Shown here piece by piece: positions 8,646 to 18,066 of a stretch of 64,000 nucleotides of DNA. The notes beneath the pieces were generated by a model. It saw nothing but the letters and a program-made list of their open reading frames with translations, did not search any database and was not told where the DNA came from. The position numbers were made by a program, and so were the translations under genes. This DNA comes from Haloarcula rubra (GTDB lineage: Archaea; Halobacteriota; Halobacteria; Halobacteriales; Haloarculaceae), in contig NZ_RKLR01000008.1 of assembly GCF_019599465.1 (NCBI RefSeq), forward strand, positions 122,169 through 186,168. The letters are read 5' to 3'. Position 1 is the first letter of the stretch, and each line of letters opens with the position of its first letter.

Positions 8646-9395
8646 ATGCGCGAACTCGTCTTCGCCCTCGAATACGAGCCGGGGTGTAACAGGGTCGCGG
8701 ACGCCCTCGCCGACCATCCCGACGCCCGCGTCCGCTCGCTCTCGCTGCACGCTACTGCCGAGCAGCTCTGGCGAGTCGACCACGCCAGCGGCAGCCCGGA
8801 CGCACTCGACGCCATCGAGGATGCCTTTCTCACCAGCGACTACTACGCCGACTGTTTGGCTACCGAGGATTGCAGTGCAACCCAGACCACCCGCGTCCTC
8901 GATAGCACGGACGACACGCTAGTTCTCTACTCCGACTGGGAGCGAACCCCCACCTGCGCGTCCGTCCCCCACATCGCCCGCGACCACCTCGGTGACGGCG
9001 TGCTGTTCGAGACTCGTCACGAGGGCCGCCACTACACGTGGCGGCTCATCCACTCCGGAGAGGGCGACATGGCCGCGTTCTTCGACGCCCTCAAAGTCGC
9101 CGTCGGAGACTGCGCTCAGATGGAGATGCTCCGAACCGCGGAGACGACGGCGTCGATGGGGGGAGCTGACGAGAAGCATGGCGTCCTGTCGCCGGAGCAG
9201 GAGGCTGCACTCCAAGCAGCCGTCGAACACGGGTACTACGAGTCGCCCCGAGAGGTCGATGTCGGCACGTTGGCCGAGCATCTCGACGTGCCGCGGTCGA
9301 CGCTCACCTACCGACTCCGTCGGGCGGAAGAACACTTGGCGAAGCAGCACGTCGCCGGCGAACAGTCGCCCGAAGAGACCCCGGCAACACGCTGA
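8646..9395 (+). CDS. Bat-type (HTH_10) transcriptional regulator next to a Zn/Cd ATPase
   Basis: 249 residues from the ATG at 8646. The N-terminal 180 residues form a mixed alpha/beta sensor-like region. The C-terminal 60 residues carry the bacterio-opsin activator HTH_10 domain: LSPEQEAALQAAVEHGYYES, then PREVDVGTLAEHLDVPRSTL with a helix-turn-helix. Cysteines in the sensor part (CLATEDCS, TPTC) could bind metal, which would suit the ATPase gene 59 bases downstream. I infer that it regulates that ATPase. The sensed ion is not shown by sequence alone. Confidence 0.85.
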   Translation: MRELVFALEYEPGCNRVADALADHPDARVRSLSLHATAEQLWRVDHASGSPDALDAIEDAFLTSDYYADCLATEDCSATQTTRVLDSTDDTLVLYSDWERTPTCASVPHIARDHLGDGVLFETRHEGRHYTWRLIHSGEGDMAAFFDALKVAVGDCAQMEMLRTAETTASMGGADEKHGVLSPEQEAALQAAVEHGYYESPREVDVGTLAEHLDVPRSTLTYRLRRAEEHLAKQHVAGEQSPEETPATR

Positions 9396-9454
9396 TTCTC
9401 GGTTTGGAATATTCCAATTAAGGCTTATCGAACTGACGCCCCTACAGTGAGGTA

Positions 9455-11824
9455 ATGACAGAGAATCCGAACGCAGCGGGGGACGCGAGCGGGGACGGCC
9501 AGCGACGGGAGCTGACCGCTCGCCTCGTCGTTCCCGAGATGGACTGTCCGTCCTGCGCCCAGAAGGTCGACAAGAGCCTCCAGCGCGTCGACGGCATCGT
9601 CGACGCCACGCTCCAGCCAACGACCGGCACGGCCAACATCACGTACAATCCAGATCGCACCAGTGAGGCCGACGTGGTCAACGCGATTGAGTCCGCCGGC
9701 TATGAGGTCGTTGGAGGGTCAGATTCCGATAACGGTGAGCAAGAGGAGGAGGGCGACGGCGTCGACATCGCGCCGCCGTCGGAGGTCTGGACGAGTCCGC
9801 GCGCGAAGAAGACGTGGTTCGGCGCGGCACTCGTCACGTTCGGCCTCCTCTTCGAGTTTCTCCTAATGACACAGAACGTCGCGGTGGCGAGCGTCCTCGA
9901 TTACCCGCTTCATGTCGCCGACGTCCTGTTCCTCGGTGCCGTCGCCGCCAGTGGCATCCCTGTTGTCCGCAGCGGGTACTACTCCGCAAAGAACCGGAGT
10001 CTCGACATCGACCTGCTGATGGGGACGGCGATAATCGCCGCGACCGGCATCGGTTATTTCGTCGAGGCGGCGACGCTGGCCGTCCTATTCAGCATTGCCG
10101 AGCTGCTCGAAGACTACGCGATGGATAGGGCGCGGGACTCCCTGCGCGAGCTGATGGAGCTGTCGCCCGACGAGGCGACCGTCGTGCGCGACGGCGAGGA
10201 AGTCACAGTGCCCGCTGACGAGGTGGAGGTGGGTGAGACCGTGGTCGTCCGCCCCGGCGACAAGATCCCGCTCGACGGCACGGTCACCGACGGCGAGAGC
10301 GCGGTCGACCAGTCGCCGATCACCGGCGAGAGCGTTCCCGTCGACAAGACGGTAGGTGACGAGGTGTACGCCGGCGCCATCAACGAGGAGGGCTACCTCG
10401 AAGTCGAAGTCACGTCGACGGCGGGCGACTCGACGCTCTCGCGCATCATCGAGATGGTGCAGGGCGCACAGACGAAGAAGACCGACAAAGAGCAGTTCGT
10501 CGACCGCTTCTCGGGCTACTACACGCCAGTCGTGGTCGTGCTTGCAATCCTGACCGCCGCCATCCCGCCCCTGCTCATCGTCGACCCCATCTCGGTCGAC
10601 GTGGCCGGGTACGGGTTCAGCTTCGCCGGCGACTGGCAGACGTGGTTCATCCGCGGACTCACCTTGCTGGTGATCGCCTGCCCGTGCGCGTTCGTCATCT
10701 CGACGCCGGTATCCGTGGTGTCGGGCATCACCAGTGCCGCAAAGAACGGCGTCCTGATCAAGGGCGGCAACTACCTCGAGGCGATGGGCGAAGTCGACGC
10801 CGTCGCGCTCGACAAGACGGGGACGCTCACGAAGGGCGAACTCGCCGTCACCGACGTCGTCCCGATCGGCGGAACCACGGAAGACGATCTGCTCAGTCGT
10901 GCTGCCGGGCTGGAGCGGCGCAGCGAGCATCCCATTGCCACGGCGATCATTGCCCGCGCCGACGAGGCGGGTTTGGCCGATTTGCCCGACCTGAATGCCT
11001 TCGAGAGCCTCACCGGGAAGGGTATCCGCGGGCAGATCGACGGCGAGACGTACTACGCGGGCAAGCCCGCACTCTTCGAGGAGTTGGGTTTCGACCTGGC
11101 TCGGGCACGCCGCGAGACGGACGGTGGCGTCGTGGCGGAAGAGGCGGCCGAGTCCGACGATGGGGCGTTCGCTGAGGGCACGCTCGCTGCACTGGAGCGT
11201 GAAGGCAAGACGGTCGTCCTCGTCGGAACGGAGTCGGAGTTGTTGGGTGCCATCGCCATCGCCGACGAGGTACGCCCGGCCTCGAAGCGAGCCGTCCAGC
11301 GCCTGCAGGAGCTTGGTGTCGAGCGCGTCGTGATGCTGACCGGCGACAACGAGGGCACCGCGCGGGCCATCGCCGAGGAGGTCGGCGTTGACGAGTACCG
11401 TGCCGAACTTTTGCCAGAGGAGAAGGTCGACGCCGTTGAGGAGTTGCAGACGGAGTACGGCGAGGTGGCGATGGTCGGCGACGGTATCAACGACGCGCCC
11501 GCGCTCGCCACCGCGGAAGTCGGCATCGCGATGGGTGCAGCTGGCACCGACACCGCACTCGAGACCGCCGACATCGCGCTGATGGGCGACGACGTCGGGA
11601 AACTGCCGTACCTCTACGAGCTGTCACACACCGCCAACGGTGTGATCCGGCAGAACATCTGGGCGAGCCTCGGCGTGAAGGCGTTGCTTGCCGTCGGTGT
11701 GCCGATCGGGCTCGTCAGCGTCGCCGTCGCTGTCGTCGTCGGCGACATGGGAATGAGCCTCGGCGTCACCGGGAACGCGATGCGGTTGTCACGGATCGAG
11801 CCCGACCGGTCCTACGACACCTGA
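9455..11824 (+). CDS. P1B-2-type heavy-metal ATPase (Zn2+/Cd2+ exporter), one HMA domain
   Basis: 789 residues with a good ribosome binding site (GAGGT) just before the ATG. There is one heavy-metal-associated domain (CPSC at 31-34), then TGES (290-293), CPC (409-411) and DKTGT (453-457). The C-terminal helices have N-x7-K (NIWASLGVK) and DMG, so it belongs to the same Zn/Cd subgroup as the ATPase at 1478-4132. It lacks the His-rich leader and the second metal-binding domain of that protein. Its G+C is much higher than that of its relative, suggesting a different origin. It is the last gene of the cluster with the HTH_10 regulator. Confidence 0.93.
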   Translation: MTENPNAAGDASGDGQRRELTARLVVPEMDCPSCAQKVDKSLQRVDGIVDATLQPTTGTANITYNPDRTSEADVVNAIESAGYEVVGGSDSDNGEQEEEGDGVDIAPPSEVWTSPRAKKTWFGAALVTFGLLFEFLLMTQNVAVASVLDYPLHVADVLFLGAVAASGIPVVRSGYYSAKNRSLDIDLLMGTAIIAATGIGYFVEAATLAVLFSIAELLEDYAMDRARDSLRELMELSPDEATVVRDGEEVTVPADEVEVGETVVVRPGDKIPLDGTVTDGESAVDQSPITGESVPVDKTVGDEVYAGAINEEGYLEVEVTSTAGDSTLSRIIEMVQGAQTKKTDKEQFVDRFSGYYTPVVVVLAILTAAIPPLLIVDPISVDVAGYGFSFAGDWQTWFIRGLTLLVIACPCAFVISTPVSVVSGITSAAKNGVLIKGGNYLEAMGEVDAVALDKTGTLTKGELAVTDVVPIGGTTEDDLLSRAAGLERRSEHPIATAIIARADEAGLADLPDLNAFESLTGKGIRGQIDGETYYAGKPALFEELGFDLARARRETDGGVVAEEAAESDDGAFAEGTLAALEREGKTVVLVGTESELLGAIAIADEVRPASKRAVQRLQELGVERVVMLTGDNEGTARAIAEEVGVDEYRAELLPEEKVDAVEELQTEYGEVAMVGDGINDAPALATAEVGIAMGAAGTDTALETADIALMGDDVGKLPYLYELSHTANGVIRQNIWASLGVKALLAVGVPIGLVSVAVAVVVGDMGMSLGVTGNAMRLSRIEPDRSYDT

Positions 11825-12239
11825 CGTCCACCTTCACCTATCAAATAGGTCGCGGCGTGCAGCGAACCGATTCACAATGACGTGGATCGACACGCTAGGC
11901 ACATTTACAAGCGGTTAAGCGAATGCCCCGAGGCTTGATCCCGAGGCGATTCACTGGGGCGCAAAACGAGGTTTGGCCTGTATTTGAGACTGGCCACTCG
12001 ATATACTTGTGTGCGAACTGGAGCGTGAAACGTGGGGAGAACGCTGACTCATCGAACATGGCTCGGTGTGCTGAAATTTCGACCCGTGCTATTCAGACAC
12101 CGGTTTCCCCACTCCAGTATCCGAGAATCGACCAGAAAGAGAATCACAGCCTTTGCAGTGCTCTACGGTGCGATTCTCTAAAGTTAAGACCCATCTTAAC
12201 CCACGCATAACCAACTAGTCTCTGGTCAGAGAATCTATT
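11825..12239. other. Intergenic, mostly empty apart from an IS-end hairpin
   Basis: About 415 bases between the ATPase and the arylsulfotransferase-like gene. A hairpin at 11926-11954 matches ends of the TnpB element at 46.6 kb. An apparent 95-codon frame across the region has no protein-like character. The last 60 bases probably carry the promoter of the next gene. Confidence 0.5.
11926..11954 (+). repeat. Solo IS200/IS605-type right-end hairpin remnant
   Basis: The last 20 bases, CTTGATCCCGAGGCGATTCA, repeat with one change the outer end of the TnpB element at 46579-46607 read on the minus strand. The first part, with the preceding GCGAATG, resembles the related hairpin at 47895-47925. No tnpB remains beside it, so it is probably a scar of a lost element. 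Confidence 0.55.
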
Positions 12240-13634
12240 GTGGCATCCAAGTCTTTTCTCCGTATATTCTTCATCATCATAATCGGTTTATCCAGTATTG
12301 GTTTAGCCTACGGATATACGCTTGGCGCAACCAACGATACCTTCGAGAGCCATCTCACGAACCAGGGGGTTGCGAACCCACAGCAACAGGCCGTCGAACC
12401 TCGCGACAATATTACTGTCGTCGCGACTGATTCAAATTCGTGGCGAGGTGAAGCGAGTAGCGGGCCTCGTGCCCGAGCAGAACTTGTCGCATTCAACCCG
12501 GACGGAAGTATCCTCTACTACAACGACTCACATACGCGGTACTGGGACGTCGATCCGGTACCTGAAACGAGAACCACTGTAGAGTATATGTTCGCAGACC
12601 ACCTCGAGCCGTCGGCCTGTCCAAACACCACTAATTTTGTCCAGCGCCGGGTTGACGAGGAAGTCTGGAACGAATATGAGGCTGCTCGCTCGACCGACGC
12701 TTGCACGCGCAACGGATACGAACGCGTCAACTTGACGACCGGCGAGGTAACGCGCGTCTGGAGCGAAACCACCCCCGGGAAGGAAGCAACACGCTACCAC
12801 GATGCCGACCGGCTCAACGAGACACACTTGGCCGTCGCAGATATCTACCTCGACCGGGTATTCGTTGTGAATACCACCTCCGGCCAGACCGAGTGGACGT
12901 GGAACGCCAGTAGCGCATTCCCCAGAGAAACGGGTGGTCCATACCCTGAGGATTGGACACATATCAATGACATCGAAGTGCTCGAGGATGGCCGGCTCAT
13001 GGTGAGTGCCCGGAACCAGGACCGGGTCGTGTTCCTCAACCGGAGTGGTCTCATCGAAGGATGGACGCTCGGCGAGGAGGACAACTACAGTATCCTCTAC
13101 GAACAGCACAATCCGGATTACATCCCCACTGAGCGTGGCGGTCCCGCAGTCCTCGTCGGAGATTCGGAGAACAACCGTGTCGTTGAGTACCAACGAACGG
13201 GAGACAGCTGGGAACAGTCGTGGGTGTGGCGAGACACGCGGATGCAGTGGCCACGGGACGCCGACCGGCTCCCGAACGGTCACACTTTGATTACAGATTC
13301 GAACGGGAATCGTGTATTCGAAGTTGACAAACAAGGTGAGGTGGTTTGGAGCGTCAATATCGCTTTCCCATACGAGGCGGAACGTCTCGGGACTGGAGAC
13401 GAGAGTGCCGGTGGGCCGAGTGCGACGCAAGCGAATCTTGACTCACGAACAGGCAGTTTGCGTGATAGTTTACTTATCATTGCTAAACAGCTCATTCCCG
13501 GGAAATACTTGAATGGTCTTATGTACATCACACCGGTCTGGATGGGATTTCTGGAGGTCCTCGAACTCGTGGTCCTCCTCACTAGTTGCCTGCTGTGGGC
13601 TGGGATAGAGATAGTCTGGCGACGACAATCTTAA
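12240..13634 (+). CDS. Membrane-anchored arylsulfotransferase-family beta-propeller protein
   Basis: 464 residues starting at GTG, with a membrane helix at both ends (about 7-27 and 432-455). The long extracytoplasmic part consists of repeated propeller blades: THINDIEVLEDGRLMVSARN, DSENNRVVEYQ, MQWPRDADRLPNGHTLITDS, NGNRVFEVDKQGEVVW. The D-x-x-x-L-x-N/D-G-x-x-L pattern is that of the arylsulfotransferase (ASST) family and related NHL-like propellers. Bacterial ASST moves sulfate between phenols; whether this archaeal relative does so is unknown, because the catalytic His cannot be placed with confidence. Many Asn-x-Ser/Thr sites suggest N-glycosylation. No operon partner is apparent. Confidence 0.8.
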   Translation: MASKSFLRIFFIIIIGLSSIGLAYGYTLGATNDTFESHLTNQGVANPQQQAVEPRDNITVVATDSNSWRGEASSGPRARAELVAFNPDGSILYYNDSHTRYWDVDPVPETRTTVEYMFADHLEPSACPNTTNFVQRRVDEEVWNEYEAARSTDACTRNGYERVNLTTGEVTRVWSETTPGKEATRYHDADRLNETHLAVADIYLDRVFVVNTTSGQTEWTWNASSAFPRETGGPYPEDWTHINDIEVLEDGRLMVSARNQDRVVFLNRSGLIEGWTLGEEDNYSILYEQHNPDYIPTERGGPAVLVGDSENNRVVEYQRTGDSWEQSWVWRDTRMQWPRDADRLPNGHTLITDSNGNRVFEVDKQGEVVWSVNIAFPYEAERLGTGDESAGGPSATQANLDSRTGSLRDSLLIIAKQLIPGKYLNGLMYITPVWMGFLEVLELVVLLTSCLLWAGIEIVWRRQS

Positions 13635-13800
13635 CAATTCCAACTTCCAGCTCTGATTGATCTCTGGATAGCACGGTTTTGACTGTCAGAACTAGAAAAT
13701 GAATGGAAAACGTTGATTTTCCATGTCTAATATATCCCGGTTCACAACAAGCTTGATTTTCACACGACCAGGATCGACCATCTCTCAAGGGACTGTATGA

Positions 13801-14748
13801 CTACCCGAGGAGCACTAGATATGTCACGGTGTACGCGGCGGCCGCGAGCGTAATGGCAGCAAGCGCAGTCGCAACAGCATCGATCAGCTGAATCGATCTA
13901 TCTTCTCGCCAACCCGAACGACTCGGAGTGCCGATAAAACCGACTGTGAGGACGGTGAATACGAAAGGTGATGCTGTCTCAACAGTCGGTACGGGAATCG
14001 CGAAAATCGCACTTGCGTAAGCAACCCCGAGCGCTGCACGCCGGTTGATGTGCTGTTTGAGGCGCCATCCTCGCAGTTGTGCAACGACAAAGAGTCCCAT
14101 CCAAATAATCGTGAGCTCAATGAAGAAGGCGGTGAGAAGATGTAGTGTCGGATCGGGGTTGAGGATAATCTGGCCGTTCAATACACCGGATTCGGTAGGA
14201 AGTGGATAGAATAACGCCGGCGACGGGCCGGCTAACACATCTCCGAACGGGTGCGATAAGAGCCCGAGGGCTCCAGCACCGAGAACGGCTCTCGGGCCGA
14301 GACCGACGCGCTCGGCAAATGTAACCAACCCGACTCCAGCAAGAACGAACACGGCGACCACAGCGCCCGGAGCTATCCCGCCGACGACCGTCACGATGAG
14401 GACCAGGCCGCCGAGGATGAGGCCACCGAGTGTGCCGGCCCCAGAATTGTAGCCATCGCGAGCGCGCCAAGCGGCAAACCCGATTGCTGCGAAGACACCG
14501 ACGATCAGCGAGTGGGTGGCCCCGCGATGGATCTCGTTTGCGATAGCCCAGAACGCGTCGGAGGTTACGAAGGCGCCTTCCAGGCTTCCGACAAGCCCAA
14601 CTACGGCGTACAGCATATCAATATCTGGGAGCGTCGCGAACGAGCCAGCCACCGCCCCGACCGCAAGCGCGCGCTCTTCTGGCCATCCCCGCCATACGGC
14701 GACACTCGCCGCTATGGCGAACGCAGCCAGAAAATGTCCGATGAACAT
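13801..14748 (-). CDS. YdjM/LexA-binding-type membrane metal-dependent hydrolase
   Basis: 315 residues with about eight membrane helices. The N-terminus has the family pattern: H5 in MFIGHFL, ATLPDIDMLY at 38-47, and HRGATHSLIVG, which supply the His/Asp metal ligands of the DUF457/YdjM family of integral membrane hydrolases. The substrate is unknown; bacterial YdjM-like proteins are linked to envelope or lipid metabolism. It is read alone on the minus strand. The gap to the previous gene (13635-13800) shows nothing notable. Confidence 0.8.
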   Translation of the reverse strand: MFIGHFLAAFAIAASVAVWRGWPEERALAVGAVAGSFATLPDIDMLYAVVGLVGSLEGAFVTSDAFWAIANEIHRGATHSLIVGVFAAIGFAAWRARDGYNSGAGTLGGLILGGLVLIVTVVGGIAPGAVVAVFVLAGVGLVTFAERVGLGPRAVLGAGALGLLSHPFGDVLAGPSPALFYPLPTESGVLNGQIILNPDPTLHLLTAFFIELTIIWMGLFVVAQLRGWRLKQHINRRAALGVAYASAIFAIPVPTVETASPFVFTVLTVGFIGTPSRSGWREDRSIQLIDAVATALAAITLAAAAYTVTYLVLLG

Positions 14749-14855
14749 ACCATTTGTACGTCGTCACGGAAGATAAGTATAGTATGAGTGAGTGCCTCAA
14801 CCATATGTGTAATAGGGACGACGACGGCTTGGAGAATTGAATGTCGGTTGTCCGC

Positions 14856-15278
14856 TTACCTCACTCGCACTGTCCCGACCATTCCAGACCCCTCATGTGG
14901 GATACAGAAGTACCCGTACGTTCCCGGCTGATCGAACGTTTGCTCGTAGCTCTCTCCCGGAGCGATGAGCCCCTCGGAGACCCGGTTCCTCGCGGCACGC
15001 TCTGACTCGAAGCCACCACTTGCGAAGTACGCCGCCGCGTCTGGAATCTCGTCTTCATACGCCGTAACCGTGTGCTCGATCTCACTCTCGTTCGTCCACG
15101 TAACCGACCCACCAGGTTTGATCATCGCGGTCTTCGGGTCAAATTTGAGGTCGCCGGGCATCGTGACGGTCTGTACCGACGAGGATTGTCCACCCAAACA
15201 CCCAGCCGTGCTGAGCGTCGCCATGGTGGCAGTGCTGAGTCGTAACACCGTTCGCCGATCGTAGATTTCGAGTGACAT
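14856..15278 (-). CDS. Halocyanin-type blue copper lipoprotein
   Basis: 140 residues. It has a Tat motif (RRTVLRL) and a lipobox with Cys27, then a cupredoxin fold with the full type-1 copper ligand set: His69 (IEHTV), Cys125, His128 and Met133 (YFCIPHEGSGMVG). It should be anchored outside the membrane and carry single electrons. It starts 24 bases after the ZIP gene on the same strand, so it is probably the third gene of the multicopper oxidase-ZIP-halocyanin operon, where it could pass electrons to or from the oxidase. The second oxidase locus lacks this gene. Confidence 0.9.
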   Translation of the reverse strand: MSLEIYDRRTVLRLSTATMATLSTAGCLGGQSSSVQTVTMPGDLKFDPKTAMIKPGGSVTWTNESEIEHTVTAYEDEIPDAAAYFASGGFESERAARNRVSEGLIAPGESYEQTFDQPGTYGYFCIPHEGSGMVGTVRVR

Positions 15279-15302
15279 TGTAACAGAAATGGGTAGTGCT
15301 TA

Positions 15303-16553
15303 TTAGAGCGCCACGAAAAGGTCGGTCACGTACATAATGCCGAGTCCGAGCAGAAATGCAAGCAGATTCGTGGCACTGGCCACGCGACCCCCTGCATCAC
15401 GAACCATGCTCGCAATCTCCCAGTTGACCTGCAGGATAGCGCCAACACCGATCGCGAGGAAGAAGGCGCCGATCGTCGGTGAGTAGGCGAGGCTGCCGAT
15501 CCAGCCACCGAGGATGACGGGTGCCCCGGCGATGACGCCGAGCGCGGCGAAGTGCTTGAGCGCCGGACGTTCCCCGCGGGCGACCGGCGCAACGACAGCC
15601 GGACCTTCCGTCACGTTGTGAAGCATGAACCCGATTACGAGGAATGCACCGAGTGACACACGTCCGAGTGCAAACGAACTCCCGATAGCAAGCCCCTCCG
15701 CGAGGTTGTGCAGGCCGATTCCTACCGCGACCAGATAGGCGATCCAGAGGCCGCTGCTCGCCCGGCTATCACCAGCGGCGACGCGGCCCTCACGCCACGC
15801 GCTGATCGCCTGGACGAGGAGAAGAGCGCCGAAGATTCCGAAGACGACCAAGAGGTTACCCTCGTACGCGCCTGGAACCCGCTCGGCGAGTTCGAACGCC
15901 TCGAACCCGGCGTCAAACGCCAAGAAGCCCAGTACGCCGGCCGCAAATATGAGCACGGCGTGTAGCCACCGATCGCTCATCGTCTTGATGTAGGGGAACC
16001 AGAGCATCCCCAAGGCGACCGGGATTACGCCGACGAACAGCCCGATGACTGCCAGCGTTCCGAGCAGACTGAGACTAAACCCGGGTGACTGACTCGGAGC
16101 GACGATCGTGTTATGGAACGTCGCCCCGTCAGACAGTACGAGAGCGACTTCGAGATCCCATCCCGGATTCCAGTGATACGGGATCACAATCTGTGCGCTT
16201 TCCATCGGGGCGAGCGTTTGGTCACCACCAGCTCCTTCAACCCGGAAATCCCAGTAGGCTTCGTCGACGAGGACCTGTGATATCGTCACGGATTCGGGCC
16301 CGTTGTTCGTCACGTGCAGTACGACCGTTTCGTCGCTCGGAAGCGTCGTATGCGTGACCGTCACGTCTGGGAGCGGGGTGCCGCTCTGAACACCGGCGAG
16401 CGGTGATGTGAACGCGAATAAGCCCAGGACGAGCACGAGCAACACGATCGGGAGTAACGCGCTGACCCATCGCGGAAGCCCGAGCGGTTGTATGCTCTCG
16501 TTCTCGGCTGGTACACCACCGTCCGTCGTCGAATCTCGTGTCTTGTCCGTCAT
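15303..16553 (-). CDS. ZIP-family metal permease with an N-terminal extracytoplasmic beta domain (copy 1)
   Basis: 416 residues. A membrane helix at about 30-50 is followed by a roughly 120-residue beta-rich domain (LPDVTVTHTTLPSDETVVLH to APSQSPG) resembling Ig-like or CARDB modules, then about eight helices. The permease part has the two ZIP metal-site motifs, HNLAEG and HNVTEGP, in consecutive helices. ZIP proteins import Zn2+, Fe2+ or Mn2+ into the cytoplasm. The added outer domain is not part of a standard ZIP and could dock the multicopper oxidase encoded immediately upstream. A close paralogue lies at 31149-32384. Confidence 0.9.
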   Translation of the reverse strand: MTDKTRDSTTDGGVPAENESIQPLGLPRWVSALLPIVLLVLVLGLFAFTSPLAGVQSGTPLPDVTVTHTTLPSDETVVLHVTNNGPESVTISQVLVDEAYWDFRVEGAGGDQTLAPMESAQIVIPYHWNPGWDLEVALVLSDGATFHNTIVAPSQSPGFSLSLLGTLAVIGLFVGVIPVALGMLWFPYIKTMSDRWLHAVLIFAAGVLGFLAFDAGFEAFELAERVPGAYEGNLLVVFGIFGALLLVQAISAWREGRVAAGDSRASSGLWIAYLVAVGIGLHNLAEGLAIGSSFALGRVSLGAFLVIGFMLHNVTEGPAVVAPVARGERPALKHFAALGVIAGAPVILGGWIGSLAYSPTIGAFFLAIGVGAILQVNWEIASMVRDAGGRVASATNLLAFLLGLGIMYVTDLFVAL

Positions 16554-16554
16554 A

Positions 16555-17814
16555 TTAGACCACCTCGAAGAAACTCATCCAGCCGAGTTCGGCGAACTCG
16601 GACTGGTGGGCGTGGAACATGTACAGTCCTGGCTCGTGGTTGGAGTAGTCCATCTCGATGATGCCGCGCTGTGCTTGGCACTGCATAATCGTGTCCACGG
16701 TTTTGCTCGTCGGCGTCAGCGTTGTCCCGTGGTCGTAGTAGTCGAAGAACTGCGAGTGCGTGTGGAACGAATTGATGAGATCGAACTCCGTCGCATTGGA
16801 GAGGTACACGCGCTGGCGTTCATTCTTGTCGATTTGGATGGGGCGTTTCGTCTCACCCGCCGTCCAGTTGCCCTGTCCGTCGGTGTCACCGACTCCATAT
16901 CCGAACGCCCGTGTGTTCGCCGCGTAGACCTCGTTTCCGCCGTCGAAGTTGGTATCGAACGAGTTCATCACCATCACCATCTCGTTCACGGCGTCGTTTT
17001 CGGCGTACTCGTGATTCCGGCTCTTTGCCTCTTCGACGAGCTGCGCCCGGAAGTCGTCGGTAATCGGACCGGGGTAATTGACGTAATCGCGTGGGTTTTC
17101 CCTGACGCGGTCGGGGTCCGGATCAACGATGATCGTGCCGTAGAGTCCGCGATGGATGTGCTCTTTCAGGGGGAGCGAGTGGCAGTGATAGAAGTGCGTA
17201 CCGGCGGGCTGGGCGATCCACTCATAGGTGAAGGATTCACCCGTATCAAGGACGCCGGGGCCGTTCTGGGGAATCCCGTCCATTCGCGGGTTGAGGTTCT
17301 TCAGGTGTGGATGAATCGTGTGCGCGTGTCGTCCGAGATTCGTAAACTCCACGCGAATCAGGTCGCCCTCGACGGCGCGGATCGTCGGACCCGGCACTTG
17401 GCCGTTGTACGCCCACGCTTGAAACTCGACGCCCGGCGCGATAGTTATCGTCGTGTCGACGGCAGTGAACTCGAATTCCCGTACGGTTCGGCCGTCCTCT
17501 TCGTAAACCTGTTGAGGAATGTTATCCTGCCCACTCTCTCCTGTATTGAACGCGGTGAGAAACTCATGCGGATCGAAATTCAAATCTCGATATTCGCCCA
17601 CCGCACCGAAGTTACCGTGTTCGTCTTCATCGTCGTGACCGGACGAGGCACTTGCTCGGGAACTCCCCAGTCCAACTGCTGCACTCCCGGCAACACCGAG
17701 ACCGCCGAGGACGGTGCGGCGACTGACGTTCGTTTCACCGGTGAGTGATTCGACCAGTCGCTCTTCGAGGCGTTCTGTGACCTTCGCTGCGCTGTTGTAA
17801 TCTATCGATGGCAT
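16555..17814 (-). CDS. Tat-exported two-domain multicopper oxidase (copy 1)
   Basis: 419 residues, starting MPSIDY like its paralogue, with a strong ribosome binding site (GGAGGAG). The Tat motif is SRRTVLGG at 31-38. Copper motifs are HTIHPH (165-170), YHCH (209-212, type-1 Cys211), HTHSQ (351-355) and HAHQ (401-404), the complete trinuclear-plus-type-1 set. In the type-1 segment the usual Gly-Met reads Gly-Leu (HRGLYG), so the axial Met seems replaced by Leu. Such enzymes oxidise metal ions or phenols with O2 outside the cell. It heads an operon with ZIP and halocyanin genes. Two TTAGA-type palindromes precede its TATA box. Confidence 0.9.
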   Translation of the reverse strand: MPSIDYNSAAKVTERLEERLVESLTGETNVSRRTVLGGLGVAGSAAVGLGSSRASASSGHDDEDEHGNFGAVGEYRDLNFDPHEFLTAFNTGESGQDNIPQQVYEEDGRTVREFEFTAVDTTITIAPGVEFQAWAYNGQVPGPTIRAVEGDLIRVEFTNLGRHAHTIHPHLKNLNPRMDGIPQNGPGVLDTGESFTYEWIAQPAGTHFYHCHSLPLKEHIHRGLYGTIIVDPDPDRVRENPRDYVNYPGPITDDFRAQLVEEAKSRNHEYAENDAVNEMVMVMNSFDTNFDGGNEVYAANTRAFGYGVGDTDGQGNWTAGETKRPIQIDKNERQRVYLSNATEFDLINSFHTHSQFFDYYDHGTTLTPTSKTVDTIMQCQAQRGIIEMDYSNHEPGLYMFHAHQSEFAELGWMSFFEVV

Positions 17815-17878
17815 GATCTCCTCCGCTGGTCAAGCCTTAGCATAGCCATGTACGCTTATTCCTCGCCCAACATATAAA

Positions 17879-17909
17879 TTAGACCCATCTAAAGTTAGAA
17901 TGAGTCTAA
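17879..17909 (-). promoter_or_regulatory. Tandem palindromic operators upstream of multicopper oxidase copy 1
   Basis: TTAGA-CCCA-TCTAA at 17879-17892 and TTAGA-ATGAG-TCTAA at 17895-17909 lie immediately upstream of a TATA-like TTATATG (about 17870-17877). The start codon is about 65 bases further on. A near-copy of the same box precedes the DtxR/MntR-type regulator gene at 34362-34375, so that regulator is the likely ligand. Confidence 0.65.
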
Positions 17910-18066
17910 ACTAAAACTCGGTCTGATGGGCCTCAATATGTTTGGTTTGAAGCCCCAGTGAGAGTGTGACCGGTAGACCCGAGTTTTGAACTAGCCCTGA
18001 AGCTCGCCACCGAATTCGATTATCAGGTCGAGGACCTGTTCTGGTGGGGCTACCTCAACCGTGACC

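Noticed and set aside
11923..12210. A 95-codon frame after the second ATPase
   Set aside because: It begins inside an IS-end hairpin, has mixed composition without the acidic bias of haloarchaeal proteins, and lacks a ribosome binding site.
16408..17748. A 446-codon plus-strand frame opposite multicopper oxidase copy 1
   Set aside because: The minus strand encodes a complete oxidase with Tat signal and all copper motifs. The antisense product has no recognisable features.
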